DNA of 64,000 bases from Chelativorans xinjiangensis (GTDB taxonomy: Bacteria > Pseudomonadota > Alphaproteobacteria > Rhizobiales > Rhizobiaceae): NCBI RefSeq assembly GCF_009812055.1, contig NZ_WQNH01000018.1, positions 1-64,000 of the forward strand. Direction: 5' to 3'. The notes under the pieces were generated by a model. It had not been told where the DNA came from. It worked only from the letters and a program-made list of their open reading frames with translations, and searched no databases. The position numbers and the translations under genes were made by a program. Positions 25,314-34,825 of the stretch are shown here, one piece after another (positions within the stretch are counted from its first letter, which is position 1; each line of letters starts with the position of its first letter).

Positions 25314-26882
25314 TTAGCCGCGCACGCGCTCTTCCCTTATTCCGTGGCTGAGATAATGGCGCAATGGGTCAACCCGGTCACGCGCCACATCGGGATGAGC
25401 GCGCAGATAAGCTTGTCCGTCGAACAGGCCCCGGCGCTTCAACTGGATCTTGCGCAGGGCGAGGGCCAGAGGGCCGGGCAGCAGGCCGGCGAGTCGGCCG
25501 CTCCGGCTGTCGCCGATCAAGGTTGACGCGACCTGCCGCAGCCATTCCGCCTGCTCTTCCTTCACGCGCAGGAGCTGCGTCAGCGTGGCGATCTCCGAGA
25601 AACGCTCCTGCAAGCGGCGTTCGATCTGCTGCTTTTCGGCAAGGTGGTCATTTGCCGGTTCCCTGGTCTTCACCAACGCGGCTTCCGTTTGCGTTTTCAG
25701 ATCGCCCAGCAGCAGTTCGACTTGTTCCTTGTAGCTCGCCACAAGCGCCTCTTGCCTGGCATAGGCCTCCGCCATCCGGTCGGCCTCCTGGCGAGCCTTA
25801 GCGAGTGCGCTGTCGGTCTCGGAGAGTTTATCTTGCGCGGCAGCGAGCGCCTCTTCCGCTTCGGCGGCCGCATGAGCCCGGCTCTCCAGCTCGGCCTCGA
25901 GGCGCTCAGCCTTCTCCGCCCGCTCCGCCAGTGCGAGTTCGGCCTCGTGGAGTTTCTGCTCCATATCCCGCGATTTTTTTGCGGCCTTCCGCCCCGCCAC
26001 GATCAGGCGCCCAAAGGCAGGCCCCGCAGTGCCGAGTTCGGCCCGGATACGGTCGAGAACGGGGAAATCCTCCTGTCTTTCACCCTCTGCCGTCCAAGCG
26101 CTGAAAATCTGGAAGGTATCGCGCAGCCAGCCGGACAGCATCGGGTTGTCTGCGACACGTTCCGGCGCCTCCTTGTGGTGCCTGTATCGCTCCGACAGGA
26201 AACCGTCGATCTCCGCCGCATTGCCGGACAGCCGCGGCCAACCAATGCCCAGGGCGGTTTCTGCCCCCGTCAACACACGGTTCCAATCTTTCATCAGCTG
26301 GTCGTAACCGGCGAAAAAGCGCGGCAACCCGCGCGAAGCGACCTCGGCATCAAGCACGTGGCGCAGCCACAAGAGATGGCCGAAGTCCGGCTCGAAGCCG
26401 TTGCGCTTTTCCAGCGACGCGCCTACTTCCAGCGGATTGCGGATTGGGGAAATTACCAGTGGCGCAACGCCGGCCCCCTCCAGAACGTCCAGCCAGAAGG
26501 GGGCCATGCGGCAGATTCGAGGATCTTTAAGCACCAATAGGGAGGAGGAGCCGAACTGCTCCTGCAGCGTTACGAGCGCCTCTTCGCGAAATTCCTTCAG
26601 CTTCGGCGATCGGAGCCAGCCGGAATTGAACTCCAGCCAATCATCCCAGCTCGTGCCGGCAGATTCCAGGATCCGGTCGTTGAGATGCTGGATGCTTGTC
26701 GATTCCCAGTGCCCGGCCTCATTGGTTTTGTGGGCGCCCATCAGTGTCTTGGGCAGATCGCAGCCCGAAAGGCTCAGGACGCGCGTGAACGCGCTCGTGC
26801 CGGAACGGTGCATGCCAAGAACGAGAACCGCGTAGCGCTCAGCTGCCTTGCGAGCGCGCTGCTTTCCTGGAACTGCCTTCAC
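25314..26882 (-). CDS. Sulfotransferase-like protein with coiled coil and C-terminal PDV motif
   Basis: A 522-residue protein. Residues about 15-270 form a sulfotransferase-type P-loop domain (VLVLGMHRSGTSAFTRVLSL as the 5'-phosphosulfate loop, VLKDPRICRM and VISPIRNPLEV as the 3'-phosphate part). Residues about 300-440 are a long coiled coil rich in Ala, Glu and Lys. The end carries FDGQAYLRAHPDVARDRVDP then a HYLSHG stretch, the same motif that opens the glycosyltransferase at 21842. It could sulfate a surface glycan with PAPS as donor, the coiled coil serving assembly; this is inference. Confidence 0.75.
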   Translation of the reverse strand: MKAVPGKQRARKAAERYAVLVLGMHRSGTSAFTRVLSLSGCDLPKTLMGAHKTNEAGHWESTSIQHLNDRILESAGTSWDDWLEFNSGWLRSPKLKEFREEALVTLQEQFGSSSLLVLKDPRICRMAPFWLDVLEGAGVAPLVISPIRNPLEVGASLEKRNGFEPDFGHLLWLRHVLDAEVASRGLPRFFAGYDQLMKDWNRVLTGAETALGIGWPRLSGNAAEIDGFLSERYRHHKEAPERVADNPMLSGWLRDTFQIFSAWTAEGERQEDFPVLDRIRAELGTAGPAFGRLIVAGRKAAKKSRDMEQKLHEAELALAERAEKAERLEAELESRAHAAAEAEEALAAAQDKLSETDSALAKARQEADRMAEAYARQEALVASYKEQVELLLGDLKTQTEAALVKTREPANDHLAEKQQIERRLQERFSEIATLTQLLRVKEEQAEWLRQVASTLIGDSRSGRLAGLLPGPLALALRKIQLKRRGLFDGQAYLRAHPDVARDRVDPLRHYLSHGIREERVRG

Positions 26883-26968
26883 AAAAATCCCCCTTCAATG
26901 TTGTCGTTATCTCTTGGCGCAGCTTTTTGCATTTTCCAAGGGACTTTCGTGCACCCGCAATGTTCAGC

Positions 26969-27922
26969 TTACTGCATGGCTTTGTCAGGGCGGGCAAACG
27001 GCGTCAATTCCGATACCGTGTCATCGAGCCGAACGATCGGCTCATCGCAACCGTTCTTTCGCAACGCCGTTTTTATTTTCTCCATTTCTTCCTTTGTCGC
27101 CTCGACCAAGTGGGCAGGCATGGGATCACGCACCTCATTACGGTCGTGACCCACGAAAAAACCTTCTCCCCGCTTGTCAGCTATAGTCGTTGCTCGACCT
27201 CGCGCCGCTTTCTTCCGATCAAACTCAGCACGTGATTTGATAACGTAATGGTTTAGACGGAGGGGGCGCCAACATACGCTGGCGCTCAAGCCGATACCGT
27301 GCACTGGATGTTCGGATAGCGGCTCGCCATCTGCATAAGCATGGCGGAATTTGCGCCCAACCTTAAAATGATGAGGCGTTCCACTGTGCGACAAGTAGGC
27401 TGAAGGGCGGATCACTGACTTGTAATGGTGATTTACGCCGAAATTCTTCTCAGCCCGATGGATAAACCGCTCCACCACCAAACCGTCGGACGGCTCCGTT
27501 CGGAACGACGAGCCGTAGGTGGCCCAATTGACAACCACCGCTCCCACGTCCCTACCGAATCCATTGAACAACAACGGGATCGACAGGAAGTCATCCGCGA
27601 GATGAAAGAACTCGTCCGCATCAATGAAAGCGATCCATTCCGCGTCACGGGCATGTCGACGCATGATTTCTACATAGGCGGGAAGCTGCGGAGCCTTTCC
27701 CGGGACGTGCGGAAAGGGAATATGGTCGATCAGGCCGATGGATTGCAACGTCGCCAGCAGTTCCGTTGTGCCATCATCAGAATTGTTATCGGCGATGAAA
27801 AACCGCTCGATGCCCAGAACACGATGATACGCGACCCACTCCAGAATGTAAGGGCCTTCATTTTTGACGATCGCACCAATGGCCATTTTCGGGCCTGCTA
27901 CGGTTCCCGACCTAGACTCCAA
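26969..27922 (-). CDS. Glycosyltransferase, GT92 / Glyco_tranf_2_4-like
   Basis: A 317-residue protein with the family opening AIGAIVKNEGPYILEWVAYH, then FFIADNNSDDGTTELL, the metal-binding WIAFIDADEFF near residue 97, and a C-terminal LNHYVIKSRAEFDRK typical for this group. It overlaps the end of the upstream glycosyltransferase gene (27912-27922), so they are likely co-translated. Sugar specificity unknown. Confidence 0.82.
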   Translation of the reverse strand: MESRSGTVAGPKMAIGAIVKNEGPYILEWVAYHRVLGIERFFIADNNSDDGTTELLATLQSIGLIDHIPFPHVPGKAPQLPAYVEIMRRHARDAEWIAFIDADEFFHLADDFLSIPLLFNGFGRDVGAVVVNWATYGSSFRTEPSDGLVVERFIHRAEKNFGVNHHYKSVIRPSAYLSHSGTPHHFKVGRKFRHAYADGEPLSEHPVHGIGLSASVCWRPLRLNHYVIKSRAEFDRKKAARGRATTIADKRGEGFFVGHDRNEVRDPMPAHLVEATKEEMEKIKTALRKNGCDEPIVRLDDTVSELTPFARPDKAMQ

Positions 27923-29828
27923 GTGAAAAATCCTCCCGGTCGAGCGTCAAGTTGACCGAATAATAGGGATCCGGGATGAGGGGCCACCGCCTCTTCATAT
28001 AGGCTATTTCCGCCTGAAAGCGTCTGATCTTGTTGGGATCATCCTCTGCTCCCCGTGAGATGCTTTCGAGATGATAAAGTTCGGCGTAAGGCGTCCAAAC
28101 ATTGAGATAACCGGCCTCACGAACCTTGAGACAGAAGTCCACATCATTGAAGGCGATGGTCAGGTCTTTCTCGTTGAAGCCATCCACCTCTTCAAAGACA
28201 TTCTTGCGAACGACAAGGCATGCGGCGGTTACAGCGGAGAGATTCTGTACAACCTTCAGCCTGAAAAAATATCCTGGGTGGCTACGGGAAAAATGCTTGT
28301 GAGAGTGGCCGGCAACTCCGCCAAGACCAGTGATGACGCCACCGTGCTGAAGCGTGTCGTTACTGTAGTAGAGCTTTGCTCCTACGCAACCGACATCTGG
28401 CTGGATCGCCCACGAAACCATTTCTGTCAGCCAATCCGGTGATATTACCTCTATGTCGTTGTTGACGAGTCCGATAACCGATCCTGCAGTTTTTCTGGCA
28501 GAAAAATTATTGATAGCGGAATAGTTAAATTCATTTTTGTAATGCAGTACTTGTGTATTCTGTCCTTCACGAAGTGCATCAAGATAGGAAAGCGTTTCAG
28601 GCTCTACTGATCCGTTATCCACCACGATGATTTCATAGTTCCGGTAAGTAGTCCTTAAGCGGATCGACTCCACGCAGCCACGCAAAAGCTCAACCTTATC
28701 GCGCGTTGGAATGATCAGGCTCACAAGAGGCTCCGGCTCCGGCAGAGAGAAACGGAGGCGATAAAACGGCGTGTCGGGGGCTTGCTCAACTTTCGCTGGA
28801 AGGCCCATCCGCTCCACATGCTCCTCGAGGGCGCGCAAGCCAGCACTAAAGGCATAGCTCTTTTCAGAGCCCTCGGACGCTGTCGAGCCCTTTATTGCTC
28901 GCCAATGGTAGAGCACCTTGGGAACATGACGAATTCCCTTGGCGCCTATACGCTCGAAAATGCGCAAATTCAGATCGTAATCCTGACTTCCTTCAAAGCC
29001 CGGACGCCAGCCTCCAACGGCGCGGATATTATCCGCCCGATGGACAGTGAGGTGATTAAGATAGTTCTGCGAACGGAAGAGTTCGCGAGAGAAATCGGGC
29101 TTGAAATAAGGGTCAAAGCGCTTCCCTTGCGCGTCAATCTTATCCTCGTCACTATAGATCAGCTCAGCGTCAGAATCACGGCAGATTTCCAAGGCGACCT
29201 CAGCTAGAGCATGGGGCCGCAGGACATCGTCGTGATCAAGCATTGCCACCCATTCACCCGTGACCAGATCGAAGGCAGCATTGGAAGCACGCGAGATGTG
29301 ACCGTTCTCTCGGCAGTAAGCCACCTTTATACGGGGATCTTCGCTGTATTTTTCTAAAACCTGGCGCACATGAGGTTCAGTAGAAGCATCGTCTGAAATA
29401 CAAAGTTCCCACCTATCGTATATTTGAGATAGAACACTTTCTATTGCTTCAACTAAGTACTTCTCCGGCGTATTATTTACCGGCATTAATACGGAAATCA
29501 GCGGGCGGTGATCGAACTGTTCCAGTTGTGCCTTTAGAGCGACCCCATCCGAATTCTCTAGAGTATCATGAAGCGCGATCCATTTCTCGTAACTGACGCT
29601 TCTCCTAAGGACGGCCTCACCCCTGGCGCGAAGCACCCCAACGACGCCGCGCGCTCCCTTCTGCCTGAAAACCTGCCAAGCACGACTTATAACTCTGGCG
29701 GCAAATTGGCGATCCCGCGAAGCGTGGGCGAGGAAGCCGGCGATCAGACTGATGGACTGCTTCATTCGTGCATACTGGAGAGCGAAATTACTCAGTGAAT
29801 ACCTCTTCCCTAACGACAAGGCCGACAC
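27912..29828 (-). CDS. Large glycosyltransferase with two GT2 domains
   Basis: A 638-residue protein with two GT-A domains in tandem. The first (about 90-330) has PLISVLMPVNNTPEKYLVEA, CISDDASTEP and the metal site AMLDHDD; the second (about 350-600) has VSLIIPTRDKVELLRGCVES, IVVDNGS, GLVNNDIEV and NDVDFCLKVREAGY. This layout is common for rhamnan or O-antigen chain enzymes with two activities. The start may be the ATG at 29765 rather than 29828. It is the first of a run of minus-strand transferases ending at 26969. Confidence 0.85.
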   Translation of the reverse strand: MSALSLGKRYSLSNFALQYARMKQSISLIAGFLAHASRDRQFAARVISRAWQVFRQKGARGVVGVLRARGEAVLRRSVSYEKWIALHDTLENSDGVALKAQLEQFDHRPLISVLMPVNNTPEKYLVEAIESVLSQIYDRWELCISDDASTEPHVRQVLEKYSEDPRIKVAYCRENGHISRASNAAFDLVTGEWVAMLDHDDVLRPHALAEVALEICRDSDAELIYSDEDKIDAQGKRFDPYFKPDFSRELFRSQNYLNHLTVHRADNIRAVGGWRPGFEGSQDYDLNLRIFERIGAKGIRHVPKVLYHWRAIKGSTASEGSEKSYAFSAGLRALEEHVERMGLPAKVEQAPDTPFYRLRFSLPEPEPLVSLIIPTRDKVELLRGCVESIRLRTTYRNYEIIVVDNGSVEPETLSYLDALREGQNTQVLHYKNEFNYSAINNFSARKTAGSVIGLVNNDIEVISPDWLTEMVSWAIQPDVGCVGAKLYYSNDTLQHGGVITGLGGVAGHSHKHFSRSHPGYFFRLKVVQNLSAVTAACLVVRKNVFEEVDGFNEKDLTIAFNDVDFCLKVREAGYLNVWTPYAELYHLESISRGAEDDPNKIRRFQAEIAYMKRRWPLIPDPYYSVNLTLDREDFSLGV

Positions 29829-29893
29829 AGATGCGGCCTGCCGCTATTGTCCCGCACTTCCGCTTGCGCAAACTGTCCAAACGCAGACTACTT

Positions 29894-30787
29894 TCACTCG
29901 GACGGGCCCATGTTGCCGATTAGCCGATGAATGACAGCCTTCGTGCTTTGATGCCACTCCGGTGCGCAATAGCCGAAGTTGGAGACGAAGCGGGAACTAT
30001 CAAGCTGTGAATTGTGCGGTCGCTTAGCTTTCGTCGGGAATTCAGCCGTAGTGATGGCCCGCACCTCGGCGGTCGGTCCTCCACATGCGCGGCTGACCTC
30101 GAAGACGCGGCGCGCCACGTCGTACCAGCTTGCACTGCCGCTTGCGGCAAGATGATAGCAGCCAAAGGCGCCGGAATGGCTCGCCTGACGCTCGACAACG
30201 GCAAGTATTCCGTCAGCAATATCCAGCGCAGAGGTAGGATTTCCTGCCTGGTCGGCGACTACGCTGACTTCGTCTCGCGTTTCCGCCAACTTCAGCATGG
30301 TCTTCACAAAATTCTTTCCGAAAGGGCTGTAGACCCAGGCCGTGCGCAAAATGAAATGGCGCGGATTGGCTGCCGCCACGGCCTCTTCCCCGGCAAGCTT
30401 GGAAGCGCCGTACACGCTCTTCGGCGCCGGCGCGTCTTCTTCCAGGTAGGGGCCTTCTTTAGTACCGTCAAAGACATAGTCGGTCGAAAGGTGGATCACG
30501 GGCACGCCGAGGGCAGCCGCCGCTTCGGCCACCGCGCCCGCGCCTTTGGCATTAATGGCAAAGGCGCGCTCAGGTTCATCCTCCGCCTGGTCGACCGCTG
30601 TGTAAGCGGCAGCGGAAACAACGAGATCGGGCCGCGCAGCTTCAAGTGCGGGAGCCACGGTTTCAGAGTGGGCGAGGTCGAGCACCGGGCGGCCGACGGT
30701 TGCCACGTCAATGTCGGGGCGCCCCTGCGCCCTTTCCAGAAGACTTTGCACGACCTGGCCCTGGCTGCCGGTGACGACAATTCTCAT
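29894..30787 (-). CDS. rmlD: dTDP-4-dehydrorhamnose reductase
   Basis: Last step of dTDP-L-rhamnose synthesis: NADPH-dependent reduction of dTDP-4-dehydro-L-rhamnose. It has 297 residues in an extended SDR fold with [10 protein letters not shown] at the N-terminus, LSTDYVFDG and the catalytic Tyr-Lys pair in [10 protein letters not shown]. The ATG at 30787 overlaps the rmlB stop by four bases (ATGA), so it is last in the rmlACBD chain. Confidence 0.93.
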   Translation of the reverse strand: MRIVVTGSQGQVVQSLLERAQGRPDIDVATVGRPVLDLAHSETVAPALEAARPDLVVSAAAYTAVDQAEDEPERAFAINAKGAGAVAEAAAALGVPVIHLSTDYVFDGTKEGPYLEEDAPAPKSVYGASKLAGEEAVAAANPRHFILRTAWVYSPFGKNFVKTMLKLAETRDEVSVVADQAGNPTSALDIADGILAVVERQASHSGAFGCYHLAASGSASWYDVARRVFEVSRACGGPTAEVRAITTAEFPTKAKRPHNSQLDSSRFVSNFGYCAPEWHQSTKAVIHRLIGNMGPSE

Positions 30788-31854
30788 GCCGCCCCCTTTA
30801 CCGCCTCGCCGAGCCGCTCACCGCGATAATGTTCGCGCCGGATGGGTTGCCACCACCATTCGTTCTCCAAATACCAGTCGATCGTCCGGGCAAGACCGCT
30901 TTCGAAGGTCTGCTCAGCTTTCCAGCCGAGCTCGCGCTCAATTTTGGACGGATCGATGGCGTAACGCTGGTCGTGGCCCGGTCGGTCGGCAACGAAGGTG
31001 ATTAGGTCGCGATAGTTTTTACTGACCGCGCGCGGGCGCCTCTCATCCAGGAGGTCGCAGATCGCCTCAACGACCGCGAGATTGGTGCGCTCGGCACGGC
31101 CGCCGATATTGTAGCTGTGCCCGACATGTCCCTTGGTCGCCACCAGCTCCAGCGCGCGGGCGTGATCCTCGACATAGAGCCAGTCGCGGATATTGGCCCC
31201 CTTGCCGTAGACGGGCAACGGCTGCTCGTCGAGCGCGTTGAGAATGACCAGCGGGATCAGCTTCTCTGGAAAATGGAACGGGCCGTAATTGTTCGAGCAA
31301 TTGGAAAGAACGACCGGCAGACCGTAGGTCTCGTGCCAAGCTCGCACAAAATGATCCGATGCTGCCTTTGAGGCCGAATAGGGTGAGGATGGGGCATAGG
31401 GCGTATCTTCGGTGAAGACGCCCTCGTCGAAAGGCAAATCGCCAAAGACCTCGTCCGTGGAAACATGGTGGAAGCGGAACCGCTCTTGTCTTTCGGACGA
31501 CAGATCTCGCCAATATGCGAGCGATGCGTTGAGCAGCCGGAACGTGCCGACCACATTCGTCTCGATGAATGCGTCCGGGCCGTCGATTGAACGATCGACA
31601 TGGCTTTCCGCGGCCAGATGCATGATCGTGTCGATATCCTCGCGACAGAGGATCTCGAGCACCTTCGCATCGTCGCATATGTCGACAGGGTAATGCTTAT
31701 AGTTTGCGGCGTTCTCGATCGGGCGCAGAGACTGCAGATTGCCAGCGTAGGTGAGCTTGTCGAGGTTGATGACTTTGACGCCCTCTCTCCCCACAAGCAG
31801 ACGGCATACGGCAGAACCGATAAAACCTGCCCCTCCGGTTACCAGAATGTTCAT
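30784..31854 (-). CDS. rmlB: dTDP-glucose 4,6-dehydratase
   Basis: Second step of dTDP-L-rhamnose synthesis. The SDR fold starts [43 protein letters not shown] with the catalytic Asp-Glu pair, and the YSASKAASD Tyr-Lys are all present. The ATG at 31854 gives the conserved start; an upstream ATG at 31890 overlaps the rmlC stop and would add 12 residues. The length of about 356 residues is normal. Confidence 0.94.
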   Translation of the reverse strand: MNILVTGGAGFIGSAVCRLLVGREGVKVINLDKLTYAGNLQSLRPIENAANYKHYPVDICDDAKVLEILCREDIDTIMHLAAESHVDRSIDGPDAFIETNVVGTFRLLNASLAYWRDLSSERQERFRFHHVSTDEVFGDLPFDEGVFTEDTPYAPSSPYSASKAASDHFVRAWHETYGLPVVLSNCSNNYGPFHFPEKLIPLVILNALDEQPLPVYGKGANIRDWLYVEDHARALELVATKGHVGHSYNIGGRAERTNLAVVEAICDLLDERRPRAVSKNYRDLITFVADRPGHDQRYAIDPSKIERELGWKAEQTFESGLARTIDWYLENEWWWQPIRREHYRGERLGEAVKGAA

Positions 31855-31886
31855 TGTCCCCACTGTCCCGGCTTTGGCGTTACGGA

Positions 31887-32438
31887 TCAAAACGTCTCGG
31901 AATCCCGAAAAAGAGGTGCTCCTGCATCTTTCTTCGAGAGCTGAACCTCAAGGCCCTTTACCGGCCAATCTATCCCTATTTGCGGATCGTCGTAGCGGAT
32001 GCCGCGATCATGCTCAGGTGAATAATAGTCACTCACTTTGTAGGCAACGACCGTATGCTCCTCCAGTGTGACGAAACCATGAGCGAAACCTTTGGGCATC
32101 AGGATCTGGTTCCATCTTTCTTCGGAAAGCTCCAGCCCTACCCAGCGGCCGAAGGTGGGGGAATCGCGCCGGATATCCACCGCCACATCGAAGATACGGC
32201 CCTTCAGCACGCGCACGAGCTTGTCCTGCGCGCGCGGCGGCAGTTGGTAGTGAAGACCGCGCAGCACGCCCTTGCGAGCGGAATAGGACTGGTTGTCCTG
32301 GACGAACTCGATGCTCACGCCCTGTTCGGAGAACTTTGCCCGATTATATGTCTCACTGAAATAGCCCCGCTCATCCCCGAACTTCTGTGGGATGATCTCG
32401 AGCACGCCATCAAGGCCGAGTGGGCGCACTTCGATCAT
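31887..32438 (-). CDS. rmlC: dTDP-4-dehydrorhamnose 3,5-epimerase
   Basis: Third step of dTDP-L-rhamnose synthesis, a cupin enzyme of 183 residues. It shows the conserved [33 protein letters not shown] (catalytic His) and [13 protein letters not shown]. Its ATG at 32438 overlaps the rmlA stop (ATGA). Full length, no oddities. Confidence 0.94.
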   Translation of the reverse strand: MIEVRPLGLDGVLEIIPQKFGDERGYFSETYNRAKFSEQGVSIEFVQDNQSYSARKGVLRGLHYQLPPRAQDKLVRVLKGRIFDVAVDIRRDSPTFGRWVGLELSEERWNQILMPKGFAHGFVTLEEHTVVAYKVSDYYSPEHDRGIRYDDPQIGIDWPVKGLEVQLSKKDAGAPLFRDSETF

Positions 32439-33316
32439 GTAGTCTCCTTCTCCGACACGCGCCGCTTCAGGTAGGCGGCATATTCCGTTTTGCCGAGGTC
32501 TTTCGCGCGTTCCAGCACCTGCTCCGCGCTGAGCCAGCCCATTTCGAAGCCGATCTCTTCAGGACAGGCGATCTTTATTCCCTGCCGATGCTCAATGGTC
32601 CGTACGAAGGAGGAAGCTTCGTGCAGGCTGTCATGGGTGCCGGTGTCGAGCCAGGCATATCCTCTACCCAGTTGCTGAACACCCAAATTGCCACGCTCGA
32701 GATATGTATTGTTGACAGTCGTGATCTCAAGTTCGCCGCGTGCCGATGGCTCAATGCTGGCAGCGATATCCACAACGTCATTATCGTAAAAATAGAGACC
32801 CGTGACAGCCCAACTGGACTTCGGCTTCTCGGGCTTTTCCTCGATCGACCGGGCCAACCCGGTTTCGCGATCGAATTCGACGACGCCGTACCGCTGCGGG
32901 TCGTCTACGTGGTAGGCGAAGACGGTGGCACCGCGCTCCAGTCTGATCGCCTCGGCACAAAGCGCCGGCAATCCAACACCATAATAGATGTTATCACCGA
33001 GGATCATCGAAACGGGGTCGGAGCCGATGAAATCGCGCCCGATGATAAAGGCTTCGGCAAGACCATTCGGTTGTGGCTGTTCCGCATAAGAGAACGTGAC
33101 ACCGAATTGCTCGCCTGTTCCCAGAAGCTGTCTAAAGGCCGGCAGGTCACGCGGTGTCGAAATGATCAGGATTTCGCGAATCCCGGCGAGCATGAGCGTG
33201 CTCAAAGGATAATATATCATTGGTTTGTCATAGACAGGCAGAATCTGTTTCGAGACGGCCAAAGTCAGTGGGTAGAGCCGTGTGCCGCTTCCCCCTGCAA
33301 GAATAATACCCTTCAA
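32435..33316 (-). CDS. rmlA: Glucose-1-phosphate thymidylyltransferase
   Basis: First step of dTDP-L-rhamnose synthesis: joins dTTP and glucose 1-phosphate. It has the nucleotide-binding start [20 protein letters not shown], the [12 protein letters not shown] segment and [21 protein letters not shown] place the start at a TTG (33316) because GGAGGG lies just upstream and the protein then has the usual 293 residues; a GTG at 33424 would add 36 unlikely residues and run into the neighbouring gene. First gene of the rmlACBD chain. Confidence 0.93.
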   Translation of the reverse strand: MKGIILAGGSGTRLYPLTLAVSKQILPVYDKPMIYYPLSTLMLAGIREILIISTPRDLPAFRQLLGTGEQFGVTFSYAEQPQPNGLAEAFIIGRDFIGSDPVSMILGDNIYYGVGLPALCAEAIRLERGATVFAYHVDDPQRYGVVEFDRETGLARSIEEKPEKPKSSWAVTGLYFYDNDVVDIAASIEPSARGELEITTVNNTYLERGNLGVQQLGRGYAWLDTGTHDSLHEASSFVRTIEHRQGIKIACPEEIGFEMGWLSAEQVLERAKDLGKTEYAAYLKRRVSEKETT

Positions 33317-33345
33317 ACTACCCTCCAAAGATCGATGTATATTGA

Positions 33346-34332
33346 CTACAATCTGCCAAAAGCTGCGGCAAGATAAAGTGCCACGTCCGAGACCGGTGTT
33401 TGGCGGTGAATTCGGTGTGTCCACAGTGAACGCAGGCTCTGCAGCGAACCACTCTTGCGGGCGGCTTTAAAACCGTCCAGCGTCTGGCGCCCACTTTCGT
33501 CGAGCAGGTCTCTGCACCTGTCCAGTGCGTCGATGTTAACGACATTCCAGTCAGCGAATCTACCATACGCCAACGCTTGCAACCGCTTCATGCGAGAAAC
33601 CCAGCCCTGGTTCTCGCCTATAAGATTGCCGCCATGCTGGCGGTAGCTAATCCTTGGTATGGGATCGTAGATGATTGTGCCACCTGCCCCCGAAACAATT
33701 TGATAGCACCACCAATCGTGGCTAACGAAACTGGTCCGCAGGCAGCTCTCATGTATGAGATTGAAAGCTGCTCTGTTGAGTACGATGGTATTTCCTCCAG
33801 CTATGCTTTGGACGATTGCGTTGCCGAAGTCGGGTTGGCGGGCAAAAAGAGGAGACAGACCCCTTGCAGCGCCATTCTTCCCAATGAGCCTCGTTCGACC
33901 GCAGTACATAGCCAAGGCCTGCGGCTGAACCTCATCAAGTTTCTTTACGGCATAGGACAATTTGTTTGGGTCCCAGACATCGTCCTGATCGCTGAAAGCA
34001 ATGTACGCGCCGCCAACGGATTTCATGGCCATCATCCGACGAAAATTCTCGACGTAGCCTTGCCGGGGTCCGGCGATGACATGAAAAACGCCCTTGCTCC
34101 ATCGGGCGCGCCAAGCTTTCAATATCTCAAGGGTGCCGTCTGTCGATCCATCATCGCTCGCCCACACGTCGATGAAAGGCAAGTCCTGGCGAGCGATGGA
34201 ATCCAATTGCTCCTCCAGAAACGACGCGCCGTTATAGGTCGCCAGCAAAACCGCTACGGTTGGTTTGCCCGTCACAGGCGGCCGTCCTTCTCCACACTCT
34301 TGACCGGATTGCTTATGGAGGATTAGAAGCAA
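33346..34332 (-). CDS. Family 2 glycosyltransferase (rhamnosyltransferase-like)
   Basis: A 328-residue GT-A enzyme with [35 protein letters not shown] and the metal-binding [14 protein letters not shown] near residue 118, a form often seen in rhamnosyltransferases of the WcaA/RfbN type. A likely start is an internal codon nearer the [12 protein letters not shown] segment. It lies directly upstream of rmlA on the same strand, which makes rhamnose a plausible donor (inference). Confidence 0.83.
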   Translation of the reverse strand: MLLILHKQSGQECGEGRPPVTGKPTVAVLLATYNGASFLEEQLDSIARQDLPFIDVWASDDGSTDGTLEILKAWRARWSKGVFHVIAGPRQGYVENFRRMMAMKSVGGAYIAFSDQDDVWDPNKLSYAVKKLDEVQPQALAMYCGRTRLIGKNGAARGLSPLFARQPDFGNAIVQSIAGGNTIVLNRAAFNLIHESCLRTSFVSHDWWCYQIVSGAGGTIIYDPIPRISYRQHGGNLIGENQGWVSRMKRLQALAYGRFADWNVVNIDALDRCRDLLDESGRQTLDGFKAARKSGSLQSLRSLWTHRIHRQTPVSDVALYLAAAFGRL

Positions 34333-34402
34333 TCAGGCAATGGAGCGGCTACACCATCCTCCGCGCCAAGATGCGTGGCAATTCATGATGTAGGTGGCGC
34401 CC

Positions 34403-34825
34403 TCAAGAGATCGCGGCATAGGCGGTGATTGCCTGATGGAGGTGATCGAATGTCAGCCGCATGCGCTGATCGCTGCGCAGGTCCTCGTGTATGGTGATCC
34501 AGGTCTCGATCGGAACCGCCACCATGTCGGGCAGCAGCCGGGCGAGTTTTGGGGTGTGGCTGGCCAGGCCCATCTGGCAGATGCTTATGCCGCATCCCGC
34601 ACGGATGGCGGCGAGCTGGGCGAGCTGGTTGTCCGTGCGGAAAGCGAACATCTCGCGTGTCAGCGGCAGGCCGCTTGCCGCAATGGCGCGGGCAGAAACG
34701 ACGTCTTGGTCGAAACCGACGATTGCGTGGCCGGCGAGTTCATCGAGCCGCTTCGGTGTCCCGTGCACGGCCAGATGTAGGGCGTGGGCGAGACCTGATG
34801 GAGAGACTGTCGCTTTGGATTCCAA
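34403..34825 (-). pseudogene. LysR-type regulator, substrate-binding domain remnant
   Basis: About 130 residues match the end of a LysR effector-binding domain: LAGHAIVGFDQD, FAFRTDNQLAQLAAIRAGCG then ISICQMGLA, and the closing Glu-Thr-Trp-Ile-Thr-Ile-His-Glu-Asp-Leu-Arg stretch. The DNA-binding helix-turn-helix and the first half of the effector domain are gone; upstream on this strand lies the start of an unrelated diguanylate cyclase in antisense. A dead fragment that marks a rearrangement border. Confidence 0.8.
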
